Notes under the pieces: generated by a model
Database searches by the model: none
The model's input: only the letters and a program-made list of their open reading frames with translations
Told to the model about the DNA's origin: nothing
Assembly (NCBI RefSeq): GCF_036226685.1
Contig: NZ_CP109009.1
Location: 7,653,501 to 7,717,500 of the forward strand
Length of the DNA: 64,000 nucleotides
Direction of reading: 5' to 3'
Source of the DNA: Streptomyces sp. NBC_00690
Lineage (GTDB): Bacteria > Actinomycetota > Actinomycetes > Streptomycetales > Streptomycetaceae
Shown here: positions 1 to 14,300 of the stretch, piece by piece
Numbering within the stretch: position 1 is the stretch's first letter
Layout: each line of letters begins with the position of its first letter
Program-made: the position numbers and the translations under genes

Positions 1-3000
1 CTCGAACTCTCCTGGGAGGCTTTCGAGCGCGCAGGCATCGACCCGCTGTCGCTCAAGGGCAGTCAGAGCGGCGTCTTCGTCGGCTGCAGCCACCACGATT
101 ACGGATCGCGGGTCACCGAGCCCTCCGAGGAGTTCGAGGGATACCTCGGCATCGGCAGTGCGGGCAGCGTGGCGTCCGGGCGGATCTCCTACAGCCTCGG
201 TCTGGAAGGACCCGCGGTGACCGTGGACACGGCGTGCTCCTCGTCGCTGGTCGCGGTGCACTTGGCGGCGCAGTCGCTGCGGGCGGGGGAGTGCTCGCTC
301 GCACTCGCCGGCGGAGTGACCGTGATGTCGACGCCGGGGGCGTTCGTCGAGTTCAGCAGGCAGCGGGTCCTCGCCGAGAACGGGCGCTGCAAGCCCTTCG
401 CAGCCGCCGCCGACGGCACCTCGTGGGCCGAGGGCGCAGGGTTGCTGGTCCTCGAACGGCTCTCCGACGCCCGGCGCAACGGACATCCGGTGCTCGCCCT
501 CGTACGTGGCTCGGCGGTCAACCAGGACGGTGCCAGCAACGGACTGACCGCACCTAATGGGCCTTCACAGCAACGGGTGATCCGGGCGGCGCTCGCCAAC
601 GCGGGGCTGGCGGCGTCCGATGTGGACGCGGTGGAGGCGCACGGCACCGGGACCAAGCTGGGCGATCCGATCGAGGCACAGGCACTGCTGGCCACCTACG
701 GGCAGGAGCGCGTGGCGGACCGGCCGTTGTGGCTGGGGTCGTTGAAGTCGAACATCGGACACAGTCAGGCCGCCGCCGGGGTGGCCGGGATCATCAAGAT
801 GGTGCAGGCGATGCGGCACGGGGCGCTGCCCCGCACCCTGCACATCGACGAGCCGACCCCCTACGTGGACTGGTCGGCCGGCGCGGTACGGCTGCTCACC
901 GAGGACACCCCGTGGCCGGAGACCGGCCGCCCCCGGCGGGCCGCGGTGTCGTCGTTCGGCGTCAGCGGCACCAATGCCCACACCATCCTGGAACAGCCCA
1001 CCGACCCAGGCCCGGACCTGGCCGCCCCCCGCAAGGTCCTCGCGCCCGCCGCGGGGCCCGCCGAGCCGGCGTCTGCCCTACCGTGGCTGCTGTCCGCCCG
1101 GAGCGCGGACGCCCTACGGGACCAGGCGGGCCAACTGCTCCGCCACCTGGAGCGGAACCCGCAATTCGACGCCGCCGACCTCGGGTACTCGCTGGCGCTG
1201 AACCGCAGTGCCTTCGAGTACCGGGCCGCCGTCACCGGCACGGACCGGGAAACCCTGCTGCACGGGCTCACCGCCCTCGCTTCGGCCGAGCCGGCCGCGG
1301 ATCTGGTGCAGGGCAACACCGGAGTGGCCGGGAAGACCGCCTTCCTCTTCCCCGGTCAAGGTAGCCAGCGATCCGGCATGGGCGCGGAGCTGTATGCGCG
1401 TTTCCCGGTCTTCGCCGACGCCTTCGACGCGGTCTGCGCGGAGCTCGACCCCCTGTTGGACCGCCCGCTGCGCGAGGTGATCGACGCGGCCCCCGGCCAT
1501 CCCGACCACGGCCTGCTGGACCTCACCGGGTACACCCAGCCGGCCCTGTTCGCTCTCGGTGTCGCGCTGTTCCGACTGGTCGAGCACTGGGGTGTGCGTC
1601 CCGACTACCTCCTCGGCCACTCGGTGGGGGAGTTGGCCGCAGCCCATGTCGCCGGAGTGTTCTCGCTGCCCGACGCCGCCGCCCTGGTCGCCGCGAGAGG
1701 ACGGCTGATGCAGGCACTGCCGGCCGGAGGCGCGATGTTCGCCCTCGCAGCCCCGGAGGAGGAAGTGTTGCCGCTGCTGGAGGGCCGGGAGAGCGCCGTC
1801 GGGCTGGCAGCCGTCAACGGTCCGGCCTCGACCGTGATCTCCGGCGACGGGACGGCGGTGGCCGAACTCGCCGCCGTACTCGCCGCACGTGGGCGCAAGA
1901 CCCGTCAACTGAGGGTTAGCCACGCCTTCCACTCACCCCTGATGGAACCGATGCTCGCCGAGTTCCGCAAGGTCGCGGCAGAGATCGACATGGGCGAAGC
2001 CACCGTCCCGATCATCTCCGACCTGACCGGGGAGCCCGCCACGGCCGAGCAACTCGGCTCACCGGACTACTGGGTCGAACACGTACGCGGCACGGTGCGC
2101 TTCCAGGACGGGGTACGCCACCTGGAACGCGAGGGCGTCACCGCGTTCCTGGAACTCGGACCCGACGGAGCGCTCACCAGCATGGGCCAGGACTGCCTGA
2201 TGAGCGGTGCTGATCTCACCGGCCCCACCGATCTCACTGACGGCGCCGCGCTGGTGCCGCTGCTGCGCAAGGACCGGCCCGAGGCCCCCACGGCGACCAC
2301 CGCCCTGGCCCGGTTGCACGTCCACGGCGTCCCCGTGGACTGGAAGTCCGTCCACTCCGACAGCGGAGCCGACTCCACCGAACTGCCGACCTACCCCTTC
2401 CAGCGCCAGAGCTACTGGCTGGAGGGCAACTCCGCCACAGCCGATCTACCCTCGGCCGGACTGCTGAGGGCCGACCACCCCCTGCTCGGCGCCGGATCGG
2501 AACTGGCCGACTCCGACGGCTTCCTGTTCACCGGCCGGCTCTCGATCCGCAGCCACCCGTGGCTGGCCGACCACGGGGTCTTCGAAGGCGTACTGTTCCC
2601 GGCCACCGCCTTCCTGGAACTCGCGGTCCGCGCGGGCGACGAGGTCGGCTGCGGCCAGGTCGAGGAACTCACCCTGGAGGCACCGTTGGTGCTCCCCGCG
2701 AGCGGAGCGGTCGCACTCCAGCTCACGGTCGGAGCCCCCGACGGCTCCGGCGCCCGCACACTGAGCGTCCACGCCAGGTCGGATGAATCCGGACCCGACG
2801 CGCCCTGGACCCGACACGCAAGCGGTCTGCTGACCCCCGGCGACGAGCCCGATCCCGCCGACCCTGCCGACCTTGCGCAATGGCCGCCGGACGGAGCCGT
2901 CCCGCTCGATGTGGAAGGGCTCTACCAACGCTTCGAGGAGGGCGGATTCGCCTACGGCCCCGCGTTCCAGGGGCTGCGGGCGGCCTGGCGGCTCGGCGAC

Positions 3001-5307
3001 GAGGTCTTCGCAGCGGCGAGCCTGCCGCAGCAACAGCAGTCGGACGCGGCCAGGTTCGGCCTGCATCCGGCCCTCCTGGACTCCGCACTGCACTCGTTGG
3101 TGTTCGACGTGCTCCAAGGTCCCGCCAAGGGCTGGCTCCCGTTCTCCTGGAACGGGGTGCGGCTGCACGCCTCGGGCGCGTCTGAACTCAGGCTGCGGCT
3201 GACCCCGTCCGGCCGCGACGCCGTCGCGGTGCTGGCGACCGACAGCACCGGACAACTGGTGGCCTCGGCGCGGTCCCTCGTGCTCCGACCGGTCTCGGCC
3301 GATCAGTTCAAGGCCGAGCGGACCGGGCACCACGAGGAGCTGTACCGTCCCGAGTGGCACGCTCTCCCCGAGCGCGCCGGGACGGCGGTGGGCAGCGGCC
3401 TCGGCCCGGAGTCCTGGACCGTCCTCGGCACCCGGACGCCCTGGTGGTTCGATTCCCCGACGTCCCCGGGCCGGACCGTGCAGAACCTCGCCACACTGGC
3501 GGGACAGATCGACGCGGGCACACCACCACCCCGACTCGTGCTGGCGGCCTGCCCGCCCGCCACGGCTTCGACCGAGCCCCCCGGAGACCTTCGCGAAGCG
3601 GTGCACGGCGGCGTCGGCGCCGTCCTCGGTCTGCTGCGCGACTGGCTGGCGGACGAGCGCCTCGCCGGTTCCCGATTGGTGCTGGTGACCTCGGGCGCGG
3701 TCCCCGTGGTCGCAGACGACGCCCCTGACCCGGCACTGGCAGCGGTGTGGGGACTGGTCCGCTCGGCACAGACGGAGAACCCCGACCGCTTTGTCCTGCT
3801 CGACCTGGACACGCACGACGCCTCGCCCGCAGCGCTCGCCGAGGCCCTCGCCTCCGGGGAACCCCAGCTCGCGATCAGGGCAGGTGAGGTGCACATCGCC
3901 CGGCTGGCCCGAGTGCCGCTGTCCGCCACCGAGCGCAAGCCCGGCTGGGACGCGCGAGGAACCGTCCTGATCACCGGCGGTACGGGTGCCATCGGCGCGC
4001 AGGTGGCCCGTCATCTGGCCGCCGAACACGGTGTCAGGCATCTGCTGCTGACCAGCCGCAGCGGTCCCCAGGCCGAAGGGGCGGCGGAACTCCTCGCCGA
4101 CCTCGCCGCGCTGGGCGCGGAGGCGGAGATCGCCGTCTGTGACGCGGCCGACCGCGATGCGCTCGCGGCCCTCCTGGCCGATCTCCCCTCCGAGCACCCG
4201 CTGACCGCAGTGGTGCACGCCGCGGGAGTCCTGGCCGACGGCGTGGTCGCCACCATGACGCCCGACCAACTCGATGTGGTGCTGCACCCCAAGGTGGACG
4301 CGGCGGTCAATCTGCACGAGCTGACCGCCGACCTGGACCTCGCCGAGTTCGTCCTGTTCTCGTCCATCGCCGGTGTCTTCGGCGGCATGGGCCAGGGCAA
4401 CTACGCCGCCGCCAACGCCTTCCTTGACGCACTCGCCCACCAGCGCCGGGCCCGCGGTCTGGCCGGTCGCTCCCTCGCCTGGGGACTGTGGGCGAACCGG
4501 ACCGGAATGACCGGCGGCCTCACCAAGGCCGACCTGCAACGGATCGCCAGGGGCGGGATCGTCGCCTTCACCCCGGCGGAGGGGCTCGCGCTGTTCGACG
4601 CGGCCGGGACGTTGGACGAGGCAGTCGTCCTCCCACTGCGGCTGGACACGGCGGCGGTGCGGGCCCAGGCCGCCACCGGCGGGGTTCCGGCGCTGCTGCG
4701 CGGCCTGGTGCGCCCCGCAGCCCGGCGCGGTACGGCAGGCCGGGGCACCGACTCCGGACCGGACCAGGCAGGGGCGCTGAAGCAGCGGCTCGGATCGCTC
4801 AACGGGGCACAGCGCGACCGGGTGCTGCTCGACCTCGTCCGCTCCCACGCCTCGATGGTGCTCGGCCACAGCGGGCCCGCCGCGGTCGAGCCGGGACGCG
4901 GTCTGCTGGAGATCGGCTTCGACTCGCTGACCGCGGTGGAGCTGCGGAACCGACTCCGCGCCGCCACCGGACTCCAACTCCCGGCGACCCTGCTCTTCGA
5001 CTATCCGACCTCGGCCGCGATCGCCGGACACCTGTCCGCCGAGATGGTCCCCGAACCCGGGTCCGACCCAGTGCCGGGACTCGCCGAACTGGATCAGTTG
5101 GAACTCGCCATCGGAGGCGGCATCAGCGACGGCGCGGCACGCGACCAGTTGGCGGGCCGGCTCCAGGAACTCCTGGGACGCCTCGATCCGACAGCAGGCG
5201 CGACCGACGGCGCCGAAGCGGAAGGCGACGGGATCGAGGAGCGCATGGACGGCGCGACCGACGACGAGATCTTCGACTTCATCGACAACGAACTCGGCAT
5301 GTCATGA
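1..5307 (+). CDS. Modular type I PKS, C-terminal part (module A: KS-AT-DH-KR-ACP)
   Basis: The reading frame is open from base 1, so the gene starts upstream; 1768 residues are visible. Domains in order: ketosynthase (active Cys in DTACSSS at 235-237), acyltransferase from about 1340 (GHSVG near 1615, HAFHS at 1921-1935, the malonyl-CoA signature), dehydratase near 2550-3300, ketoreductase near 3950-4500 with GGTGAIG cofactor loop, LAD (B-type) motif and Ser/Tyr/Asn catalytic residues, and ACP (GFDSL near 4915-4929). The C-terminus ends in an acidic docking helix ([13 protein letters not shown]). The module should add malonate and leave a double bond, fitting C11-C12 of a bafilomycin-type chain. 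One oddity: the dehydratase motif HxxxGxxxxP has Glu at the Gly position. The next PKS gene starts 37 bp downstream, so they are probably co-transcribed. Confidence 0.96.
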   Translation, partial: LELSWEAFERAGIDPLSLKGSQSGVFVGCSHHDYGSRVTEPSEEFEGYLGIGSAGSVASGRISYSLGLEGPAVTVDTACSSSLVAVHLAAQSLRAGECSLALAGGVTVMSTPGAFVEFSRQRVLAENGRCKPFAAAADGTSWAEGAGLLVLERLSDARRNGHPVLALVRGSAVNQDGASNGLTAPNGPSQQRVIRAALANAGLAASDVDAVEAHGTGTKLGDPIEAQALLATYGQERVADRPLWLGSLKSNIGHSQAAAGVAGIIKMVQAMRHGALPRTLHIDEPTPYVDWSAGAVRLLTEDTPWPETGRPRRAAVSSFGVSGTNAHTILEQPTDPGPDLAAPRKVLAPAAGPAEPASALPWLLSARSADALRDQAGQLLRHLERNPQFDAADLGYSLALNRSAFEYRAAVTGTDRETLLHGLTALASAEPAADLVQGNTGVAGKTAFLFPGQGSQRSGMGAELYARFPVFADAFDAVCAELDPLLDRPLREVIDAAPGHPDHGLLDLTGYTQPALFALGVALFRLVEHWGVRPDYLLGHSVGELAAAHVAGVFSLPDAAALVAARGRLMQALPAGGAMFALAAPEEEVLPLLEGRESAVGLAAVNGPASTVISGDGTAVAELAAVLAARGRKTRQLRVSHAFHSPLMEPMLAEFRKVAAEIDMGEATVPIISDLTGEPATAEQLGSPDYWVEHVRGTVRFQDGVRHLEREGVTAFLELGPDGALTSMGQDCLMSGADLTGPTDLTDGAALVPLLRKDRPEAPTATTALARLHVHGVPVDWKSVHSDSGADSTELPTYPFQRQSYWLEGNSATADLPSAGLLRADHPLLGAGSELADSDGFLFTGRLSIRSHPWLADHGVFEGVLFPATAFLELAVRAGDEVGCGQVEELTLEAPLVLPASGAVALQLTVGAPDGSGARTLSVHARSDESGPDAPWTRHASGLLTPGDEPDPADPADLAQWPPDGAVPLDVEGLYQRFEEGGFAYGPAFQGLRAAWRLGDEVFAAASLPQQQQSDAARFGLHPALLDSALHSLVFDVLQGPAKGWLPFSWNGVRLHASGASELRLRLTPSGRDAVAVLATDSTGQLVASARSLVLRPVSADQFKAERTGHHEELYRPEWHALPERAGTAVGSGLGPESWTVLGTRTPWWFDSPTSPGRTVQNLATLAGQIDAGTPPPRLVLAACPPATASTEPPGDLREAVHGGVGAVLGLLRDWLADERLAGSRLVLVTSGAVPVVADDAPDPALAAVWGLVRSAQTENPDRFVLLDLDTHDASPAALAEALASGEPQLAIRAGEVHIARLARVPLSATERKPGWDARGTVLITGGTGAIGAQVARHLAAEHGVRHLLLTSRSGPQAEGAAELLADLAALGAEAEIAVCDAADRDALAALLADLPSEHPLTAVVHAAGVLADGVVATMTPDQLDVVLHPKVDAAVNLHELTADLDLAEFVLFSSIAGVFGGMGQGNYAAANAFLDALAHQRRARGLAGRSLAWGLWANRTGMTGGLTKADLQRIARGGIVAFTPAEGLALFDAAGTLDEAVVLPLRLDTAAVRAQAATGGVPALLRGLVRPAARRGTAGRGTDSGPDQAGALKQRLGSLNGAQRDRVLLDLVRSHASMVLGHSGPAAVEPGRGLLEIGFDSLTAVELRNRLRAATGLQLPATLLFDYPTSAAIAGHLSAEMVPEPGSDPVPGLAELDQLELAIGGGISDGAARDQLAGRLQELLGRLDPTAGATDGAEAEGDGIEERMDGATDDEIFDFIDNELGMS

Positions 5308-5344
5308 CGCCGACCCAGGCATGCGAACCAAGGTGGCGAGGCAC

Positions 5345-8300
5345 ATGGTGAACGACGACAGGCTGAGGGACTACCTCAAGCGCGTGACGGCGGACCTCCA
5401 CCGGACCCGGCAGCGCCTGACCGAGGCAGAGGCCGCGGGCCGCGAACCGATCGCGGTCGTCGCGATGAGCTGCCGCTACCCGGGCGGGGTCCAGTCGCCG
5501 GAGGACCTGTGGCGGCTGGTCACCACCGGCACCGACGCGATCACAGGCTTCCCCGATGACCGCGGCTGGGACCTCGACCACCTGGACGATCCGGAGCAGC
5601 TGCGCAACGGCACCAGCTATGCCGTGCAGGGCGGCTTCCTCGACGGCGTGCAACGGTTCGACCCCGGGTTCTTCGGTATCTCCCCGCGCGAGGCGCTGGC
5701 GATGGACCCGCAGCAGCGGCTGCTCCTTGAGACCACCTGGGAGGCGTTCGAGCGGGCCGGCATCGACCCCGCCTCACTGCGCGGCAGCAGGACGGGCATC
5801 TTCGCGGGAGTGATGTACCAGGACTACGCGGTGCGGCTGCGCCAGGTCCCCGACGACGTGGCCGGCTACATCGGCAGCGGCAGCTCCGACAGCGTCGCCT
5901 CGGGCCGGGTCGCGTACACGTTCGGGCTCGAGGGCCCGGCAGTGAGCGTCGACACGGCCTGCTCGTCCTCGTTGGTCGCGATCCACCTCGCCGCGCAGGC
6001 GCTGCGGCAGGGCGACTGCACGCTGGCGCTTGCAGGGGGCGCCATGGTGATGTCGACGCCCGTCCCGTTCGTGGAGATGAGCCGGCAGGGCGGCCTGGCC
6101 AGGGACGGCCGCTGCAAGTCCTTCGCCGCATCCGCGGACGGCACCGGCTGGGGCGAGGGCGTGGGGATGCTGCTGCTTGAGCGGCTCTCCGACGCCCGCC
6201 GCCACGGGCATCCGGTGCTCGCCCTGATCCGCGGCAGCGCCGTCAACCAGGACGGCGCGAGCAGCAGGCTCACCGCCCCCAACGGCCCCGCGCAGCAGCG
6301 GGTGATCCGTCAGGCGCTGGCGAACGCCGGTCTCACCCCCGCCGAGGTGGACATGGTGGAGGCGCACGGCACCGGCACCCCGTTGGGCGACCCCATCGAG
6401 GCTCAGGCGCTGCTCGCCACCTACGGGCAGGGCAGGGCGGACGGACACCCACTGCTGCTGGGGTCGCTGAAGTCCAACATCGGACACACGCAGGCGGCAG
6501 CCGGCGTCGGCGGCGTCATCAAGGCCGTACTGGCCATGCGACACGGAACGGTCCCGCCGACCCTGCACGCTGATGAACCATCGCCGCAGATCGACTGGAC
6601 CGCGGGCGCGGTACGCCTGGTCACCGAGAGCACTCCGTGGCCGGAGACCGGTCGCCCGCGCAGGGCAGCCGTGTCGTCGTTCGGAGTCAGCGGCACCAAC
6701 GGGCACGTCGTACTGGAACAGGCCGACGACCCGGCCGAGCAGATCGCCGGTGCGGCGGAGGGGACCCCTCCCACTGCCGTTGCCGGGCCAGCCGTCCTGC
6801 CCTGGGTGCTCTCCGGCCGCACTGCCGAGGCGCTGCGCGCACAGGCCGCAAGACTCCTGGCACACCTGGACGATTGCCACCGGCCGGGTCCGGTGGAGAT
6901 CGGGCACGCCCTGGCGACGGCCCGAGCCTCGCACGAACACCGGGCCGTCCTGATCGGCGCAGACTTGGACGAGTTCCGCAGCGGCCTCGACGCCCTGGCA
7001 GCGGACACCCCCGTCCCCGGCCTGGTGCGCGGCATCGCGGGATCGGGCGGCGAGGTCGCGCTGGTGTTCCCAGGACAGGGATCGCAGTGGGCCGGGATGG
7101 CGGTGGAACTACTGGACTCCGCGCCGGTCTTCGCCGCCCACCTGGCGGAGTGCGAGCGTGCGCTCGCGCCGTTCGTCGACTGGTCGTTGGAAGCCGTCCT
7201 GCGCGGCGCCCCCGGCACGCCCCCGCCGGAGCGGGTGGACGTGGTGCAGCCGGTGTTGTGGGCGGTGATGGTCTCGCTCGCGGAGCTGTGGCGCTCCTAC
7301 GGTGTCATCCCGGGCGCGGTGGTCGGCCACTCGCAAGGAGAGATCGCCGCCGCCGCGGTGGCGGGAGCCCTCTCGCTGGACGATGCGGCGCGGGTGGTCG
7401 CGCTGCGCAGCCGGGCCATCCGGGCCCTGTCCGGCCGCGGCGGGATGGCCTCCGTGGCGTTGCCCGCCGCACAGGTCGACGAGTGGCTCGCCGAGTGGGA
7501 CGGCAGACTGTCCGTCGCGGCGGTGAACGGCCCCGCGTCCACCGTGGTGTCCGGGGATGCGGATGCGCTGGAGGAGTTCCTCGGGCAGGCGACGTCCCGC
7601 CAGATACGCAGCAGACGGGTTCCGGTCGACTACGCCTCGCACAGCATCCACGTCGAGGACATTCACGCGGAACTGCTGACACGGCTGGCCGGGCTGACCC
7701 CACGTCGGTCCGAGATCCCGTTCTACTCCACGGTCAGCGGTGGCCTGCTCGACGACACATCCGTCCTTGACGCCGACTACTGGTACCGCAACCTCCGCGG
7801 GACCGTCCAGTTCGAACAGGCGACGAGGGCCCTGCTGGCGGACGGCTACCAGGTGCTGTTGGAGAGCAGCCCCCACCCGGTGCTCACCGTCGGTGTGCTG
7901 GAGACCGTCGAGGCCGCAGCCGCAGACGCCACAGCTGTCGGTTCGCTGCGCAGGGACGAGGGCGGACTGCGCAGGTTCACCGAGTCGCTCGCAGAACTGC
8001 ATGTCCGCGGAGTGCCGTTGGACTGGGACGCCGTCTTCGTCGGCCGCCGACCCGGACCGGTGGAACTGCCCACCTACGCGTTCCAACGGGAGCAGTACTG
8101 GTTGGCGGACGGCGCCGAGCCCGTCGCCGATGTGACATCGGCGGGACTCGCCCCCGCGGACCATCCCCTGTTGGGCGCGGTCGTGGTGCTCGCCGACAGC
8201 GACGGGCTGTTGCTCACCGGTCGACTGTCCACCTCGACCCACCCGTGGCTCGCCGACCATGCAGTCCAGGGCAGCGTGCTGCTCCCGGGAACCGCCTTCC

Positions 8301-11300
8301 TGGAACTCGCCCTACAAGCCGGAGCCCGCGTCGGCTGCCCCCGGGTCGAGGAGTTCACCCTGGCAGCACCCCTGGTGCTGACCGAACACGGCGGGACGAT
8401 GCTGCGCTTGGCCGTGGGCGCACCCGACAGGGAGGGGCGCCGCCCGCTGAGCCTGCACTCCCGCCCGGACACTCGGGGCGAGGAGGGCGCGGAGAGCGGC
8501 GAGTGGGTCCGGCACGCCGAGGGCGTGCTGGTCGAGGAGAGCGCACGGTCTGCCGCATTGGACTCCGAGGACACCGAGTTGACGCTCTGGCCGCCACCAG
8601 GCGCCGAACCGATCGCTGTCGACGGGCTGTACGAGCTCTTCGCGGAGGGCGGATTCGCCTACGGCCCCGGATTCCAGGGTCTGCGGGCGGCCTGGCAGCG
8701 GGGTGACGAGGTCTTCGCCGAAGCCGTCCTGCCCGATGGACCCGCACCCGACGCCGACCGCTTCGCCCTCCACCCGGCGCTGCTGGACGCGGCCCTGCAC
8801 GCCACCGGACTACCCGGCACCGCCGGTGCGGACGAGCACCCCGGCGGACGGCTGCCGTTCTCCTGGAACGGTGTCACCCTGCACGCCACGGGGGCCGGCG
8901 CGATACGGGTCAAGCTCACCCCGGCGGGATCCGATGCGGTCTCGCTCCAGATTGCCGACCCGACCGGCCGCGCCGTGGCGACGGTGGACTCGCTGGTGCT
9001 CCGGCCCGCCGTCGTCGACCGGTTCGCCGCCGACCGCGGTGGTCGTGGCAGCCGCCATCGGGACCTGTTCGAGGTCGAGTGGACATCCGTACGCTCGCCC
9101 GGGGCCGGTGCGCCGGTGCACCTCACCACAGATCTGGATGCACTGATCGCCGAGGTCGACGCCGGGACTCCGGTGCCCGAGACGGTACTGCTGGACTGCG
9201 CGGAGCATGAGGACGCGGGCAACACGGCCGATGCGGTCCGTGCATCCGTGCACCAGGCCCTCGCAGATGTGCAGACCTGGCTCGCGGACGAGCGCTTCAC
9301 CCGCTCCCGTCTGGTCTTCCGCACCCAAGGCGCGGTGAGCGCGGGGGCGGACGTCCGGAACCTGGCGCACAGCGCCGTCTGGGGCCTGGTCCGCTCGGCC
9401 CAGTCCGAGCACCCGGGGCGATTCGCACTGCTCGACATCGACCCCGGCGATGAGCCCGGCACCTCGGCCGGCGTCGCCGTGGCACTCGCTTCGGGAGAAC
9501 CACAGTCGGCCGTGCGCGGCGAGGACGTACGCGTTCCGCGGCTGGCGGGGGTCGCGATGGGCGGGCCGGAGCGATCGGTCGCACCCGTGCGAGCACTGAA
9601 CCCTGCCGGCACGGTCCTCATCACCGGAGGCACCGGGCTGCTTGGCTCCCATGTCGCCCGTCGTCTGGTCGCCGGGCACGGGGTCCGGCAGCTACTGCTG
9701 CTCTCCCGCAGCGGCCCGACCGCCGCGGGAGCCGAGGAGCTACGCACCGAACTCATCGAGCTGGGGGCCGAGGTCAGGATCGTCGCCTGCGACGCCGCCG
9801 ACCGGGACGCCCTCGCGGCCGTGCTCGCGGAGCTGCCGCCCGAGCACCCGCTGACCGCAGTGATCCACACCGCCGGCAACCTCGACGACGGCGTCGTCAC
9901 GGCACTCACCCCCGAGCGGGTGGACTGCGTCCTGCGCCCCAAGGTCGACGCGGCGCTCAACCTGCACGAGTTGACCCGCGATCTGGACCTCGCGGCCTTC
10001 GTCCTCTTCTCCTCGGCCGCAGGCACCTTCGGCGGCCCCGGACAGGCCAACTACGCCGCCGCCAATGCCTTCCTCGACGCGCTCGCCGAGCAACGCCGGG
10101 CCACCGGACGAGCCGGCCAGTCCCTCGCCTGGACCCTATGGGAGCAGCCCAGCACCCTGACCGGCCATCTGGACGAGGCCGAAGTACGACGCATCGCCCG
10201 TTCAGGGATGCCGCCGCTCACCACCGAGCAGGGGCTCGCGCTGTTCGACACCGCGTTCACCGTGGACAGGGCCGCCCTGGTGCCGATCCGCCTGGACATC
10301 ATCGCCCTACGGTCCGCGGCGGCAGCCGGAACGTTGCCGCCGCTGCTGCGAGGTCTCGTACGGACACCGCTGAGGCGAGCGGCGACGGCCATGGACGCGG
10401 CGGTCGACGACAATGCCCTGCGTCAGCGCCTCGTGGTCCTCGACCCCGCCGGACAGATGCGGCTGCTGGTCGAGCTCGTCCGGACCCACGCGGCGGCGGT
10501 CCTCGGCCATGCGTCCCCGGACGTCCTGGATGCCGGCCGGGCATTTCGCGAACTCGGCTTTGACTCGCTGGCCTCGGTGGCACTGCGGAACCGTCTGAAC
10601 GCCGCCACCGGCTTACGGCTTCCAGCGAGCCTGGTGTTCGACTACCCGACACCGACGACCCTGGCGGACTTCCTGCGGGACGGGCTGACGGACACTCAGT
10701 CGCACTCCGCCGTCGTTCCCGCAGCTCCGGCCGGCAGAGAGCTGGGCGGCGACGACGATCAGATCGCGATCGTCTCCGTGGCCTGCCGCTTTCCCGGTGG
10801 TGTCCGCTCGCCCGAGGACCTGTGGCGGATGCTGGCCGAGGGCCGCGACGGCATCTCCGAGTTCCCGACGGACCGGGGCTGGGGGCTGGACGAACTCTTT
10901 GATCCGAACCCCGACCACGCCGGCACCTCCATCACTAGGAACGGGGGATTCCTCTACGATGCGGCCGAGTTCGATGCCGAGTTCTTCGGGATCTCGCCGC
11001 GTGAGGCGTTGGCGATGGATCCGCAGCAGCGGCTGCTCCTTGAGACGACCTGGGAGCTGTTCGAGCGCGCGGCCATCGACCCGTCCACCCTGCGCGGTGC
11101 CCCCATCGGGACGTATGTCGGCCTGATGCAGCAGGACTACGCGGCCCGTCTGCTGCCTCGCATCCCCGACGAGGTCGAGGGATTCCTCGGCACCGGAAAT
11201 TCGGGAAGCATCGTCTCCGGGCGGCTGGCCTACGTCTTCGGGCTTGAAGGGCCCGCGCTGACCGTGGACACGGCGTGCTCGTCGTCGTTGGTGGCGCTGC

Positions 11301-14300
11301 ATCTGGCGGTGCGGGCGCTGCGGTCGGGCGAGTGCTCCATGGCGCTCGCCGGCGGTGTGAATGTGATGTGCAGCCCCGAACTGTTCGTGGAGTTCAGCCG
11401 ACAGGGCGGTCTTGCGCCGGACGGTCGCTGCAAGTCCTTCGCGGCGGCTGCGGACGGCACCGGCTTCGGCGAGGGCGTGGGGATGTTGCTGGTGGAGCGG
11501 TTGTCGGATGCGCGGCGTCTTGGGCATCCGGTGTTGGCGGTGGTGCGTGGTTCGGCGGTGAATCAGGACGGCGCGAGCAACGGTCTGACGGCGCCGAATG
11601 GTCCGTCGCAGCAGCGGGTGATCCGGGCGGCGCTGGCGGATGCGGGTTTGGCGGCATCGGATGTGGATGTGGTGGAGGCGCACGGTACGGGTACGACGTT
11701 GGGTGATCCGATCGAGGCGCAGGCGCTGTTGGCGACGTACGGCCAGGACCGTTCGGCGGAACGTCCGGTGTGGATCGGGTCGTTGAAGTCGAATATCGGG
11801 CACACTTCGGCGGCTGCCGGTGTGGGCGGTGTGATCAAGTCGGTACTGGCGTTGCAGCACCAGGTGATGCCGAAGACATTGCATGTGGATGGTCCCACGC
11901 CGAATGTGGACTGGTCGGCCGGGGCAGGTCGGTTGCTGACGGAGGCCCGGGCATGGGATGACACGGGCCGTCCACGACGGGCCGGAGTGTCCTCCTTCGG
12001 AGTGAGCGGGACCAACGCACACGTCATCCTGGAACAGGCACCCGCTGCGGCCCCGGTCGACCGACCGTCGACGCCGGAGCGTGCGCCCGCCGCCCTGCCA
12101 TGGCTGCTCTCCGCCCGGAGTCCTGAGGCCCTGCGGGACCAGGCGAAAGCGCTGTTGAGCGAGGTCGCTGGCGAGTCGGGGGTATCCGCGGGCGATGTGG
12201 CGTTCTCACTGGCCACGGGACGTGCGGTGCTGGGACATCGTGCGGTGGTGGTGGGGGCAGATCGTGGTGAGTTGTTGGCTGGTCTGGGGGCGTTGTCGCG
12301 GGGGGTTCCGGCGTCGGGGTTGGTGTGTGGTGGTGGGGTGGTGTCTGGTCGTTCGGTGTTGGTGTTTCCGGGGCAGGGGTCGCAGTGGGTGGGGATGGCT
12401 GGGGTGTTGTTGGATGAGTCGGTGGTGTTTGCGTCGCGGATGGCTGAGTGTGAGCGGGTGTTGGGGTCGTTGGTGGGGTGGTCGTTGTCGGGGGTTTTGC
12501 GTTCGGGTGGTTTGTTGGGTGGGGTGGAGGTGGTGCAGCCGGTGTTGTGGGCGGTGATGGTGTCGTTGGCGGAGGTGTGGCGGTCGTTTGGTGTGGTGGT
12601 GGATGGGGTGGTGGGTCATTCGCAGGGGGAGATTGCGGCTGCGTGTGTGGCGGGTGGTTTGTCGTTGGAGGATGGTGCGCGGGTGGTGGTGTTGCGGAGT
12701 CGTGCGGTGGGGGTGTTGGCGGGTCGGGGTGGTATGGCGTCGGTGTCGTTGTCGGTGGGTGTGGTGCGGGGTCGTCTTGTGGGGTGGGGTGGTCGGTTGT
12801 CGGTGGCGGCGGTGAATGGTCCGTTGTCGACGGTGGTGTCGGGTGATGTGGATGCGGTGGTGGAGTTGGTGGAGGGGTTGGTTCGTGAGGGGGTGCGGGC
12901 GCGTTTGATCGAGGTGGATTATGCGTCGCATTCGGCGCATGTGGAGGAGGTGCGGGAGCAGATTCTTGCTGATCTGGCGGGTATCGCTCCGGTGTCGGGT
13001 TCGGTGCCGTTCTTTTCGACGGTGACGGGTGGTTGGTTGGATACGGCTTCGTTGGATGCGGAGTATTGGTACCGGAATTTGCGTCAGACGGTGGAGTTTG
13101 AGCAGGCGACGCGGGGGTTGTTGGAGGAGGGTTTTCGGTTCTTCATTGAGCCGAGTCCGCATCCGGTGTTGTCGGTGGCTGTGGGGGAGTCGGTGGAGGC
13201 TGCTGGGGTGGATGCGGTGGTGTTGGGGACACTGCGGCGGGGTGAGGGCGGTCTGGAACGGCTCCTGCTCTCTGTGGGGCAGGCGTGGGAGAGCGGTCTT
13301 TCGGTGGACTGGTCCGGAGCGTTCGCGGGGACCGGCGCCCAACACGTCGAGCTTCCCACCTACCCCTTCCAACACCACCGCTACTGGCTCGACGTTCCGA
13401 CCACGAGTTGGGATGTGGCCTCCGCAGGGCTCGCCACGACCGGACACCCATTGCTCGGTGCGGCGATGCAGGTTGCGGCTTCCGGTGAACTGCTCCTCAG
13501 CGGTCGGTTGTCAGTACGCACCCATCCCTGGCTGGCCGACCATGCGGTCTCGGGAGTCGTACTGTTCCCCGGCACCGCCTTCCTCGAACTCGCGCTGCGC
13601 GCGGCCGGCGAAGCGGACTGCCCGGTGGTGGAGGAACTCACCCTGCGATCGGCGCTCGTACTGCCGGCCGAGGGAGCCGTTCTCCTCCAAGTACGCGTCG
13701 GAGCGCCGGACGGCGACGGCCGCCGGGCCCTGAGCGTGTTCGCCCGCACCACACAGGACGACGACCGGCCATGGACCGAGCACGCCACCGGCACCCTGAC
13801 GTCCCAACTCCCCGGGGTCGAAACAGGGGCCGGTCTGCTGAGCTGGCCACCGGCCGGTGCCGAGCCCGTGGACACCGACGACCTCTACGAACGCTTCGCC
13901 GAAGCCGGCTACCACTACGGCCCCGCCTTCCGCGGCATTCGCGCCGCGTGGCTCCGCGGGGGCGAGGTCTTCGCCGAGGTGGTGCTACCGCAACCGCAGC
14001 ACGCCGACGCGGCCGGATGCGCCGTGCACCCCGCCCTTCTGGATGCCGCCCTCCAGACCGCCGCACTGCTGCCCGACCAGGATGGTCAGGCCCGGCTGCC
14101 CTTCAGTTGGACCGGTGTGACCAGCAGGACCACCGGAGCCACCACACTGCGCGTACGGCTCACCGCTGACGCCTCCGACACGGTGACCCTCTCCGTCCAT
14201 GACCTGGCCGGTCAGCAGGTGCTCACCGTGGAGTCCCTGGTCCTGCGACCCCCTGCCCCCGACGGGCCGGTCTCCGCCGCCGCTCACGCCGATCTGCTGT

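Noticed and set aside
2446..5031. 861-codon open frame on the minus strand opposite the first PKS gene
   Set aside because: It lies antisense to conserved DH, KR and ACP coding sequence. Such long shadow frames are expected at this G+C and codon bias, and the translation shows no family motif.
12300..13250. GTG/GGT-rich stretch as a simple repeat or low-complexity tract
   Set aside because: It translates without interruption into a complete, motif-bearing AT domain, so it is coding DNA with unusual codon choice, not a satellite.
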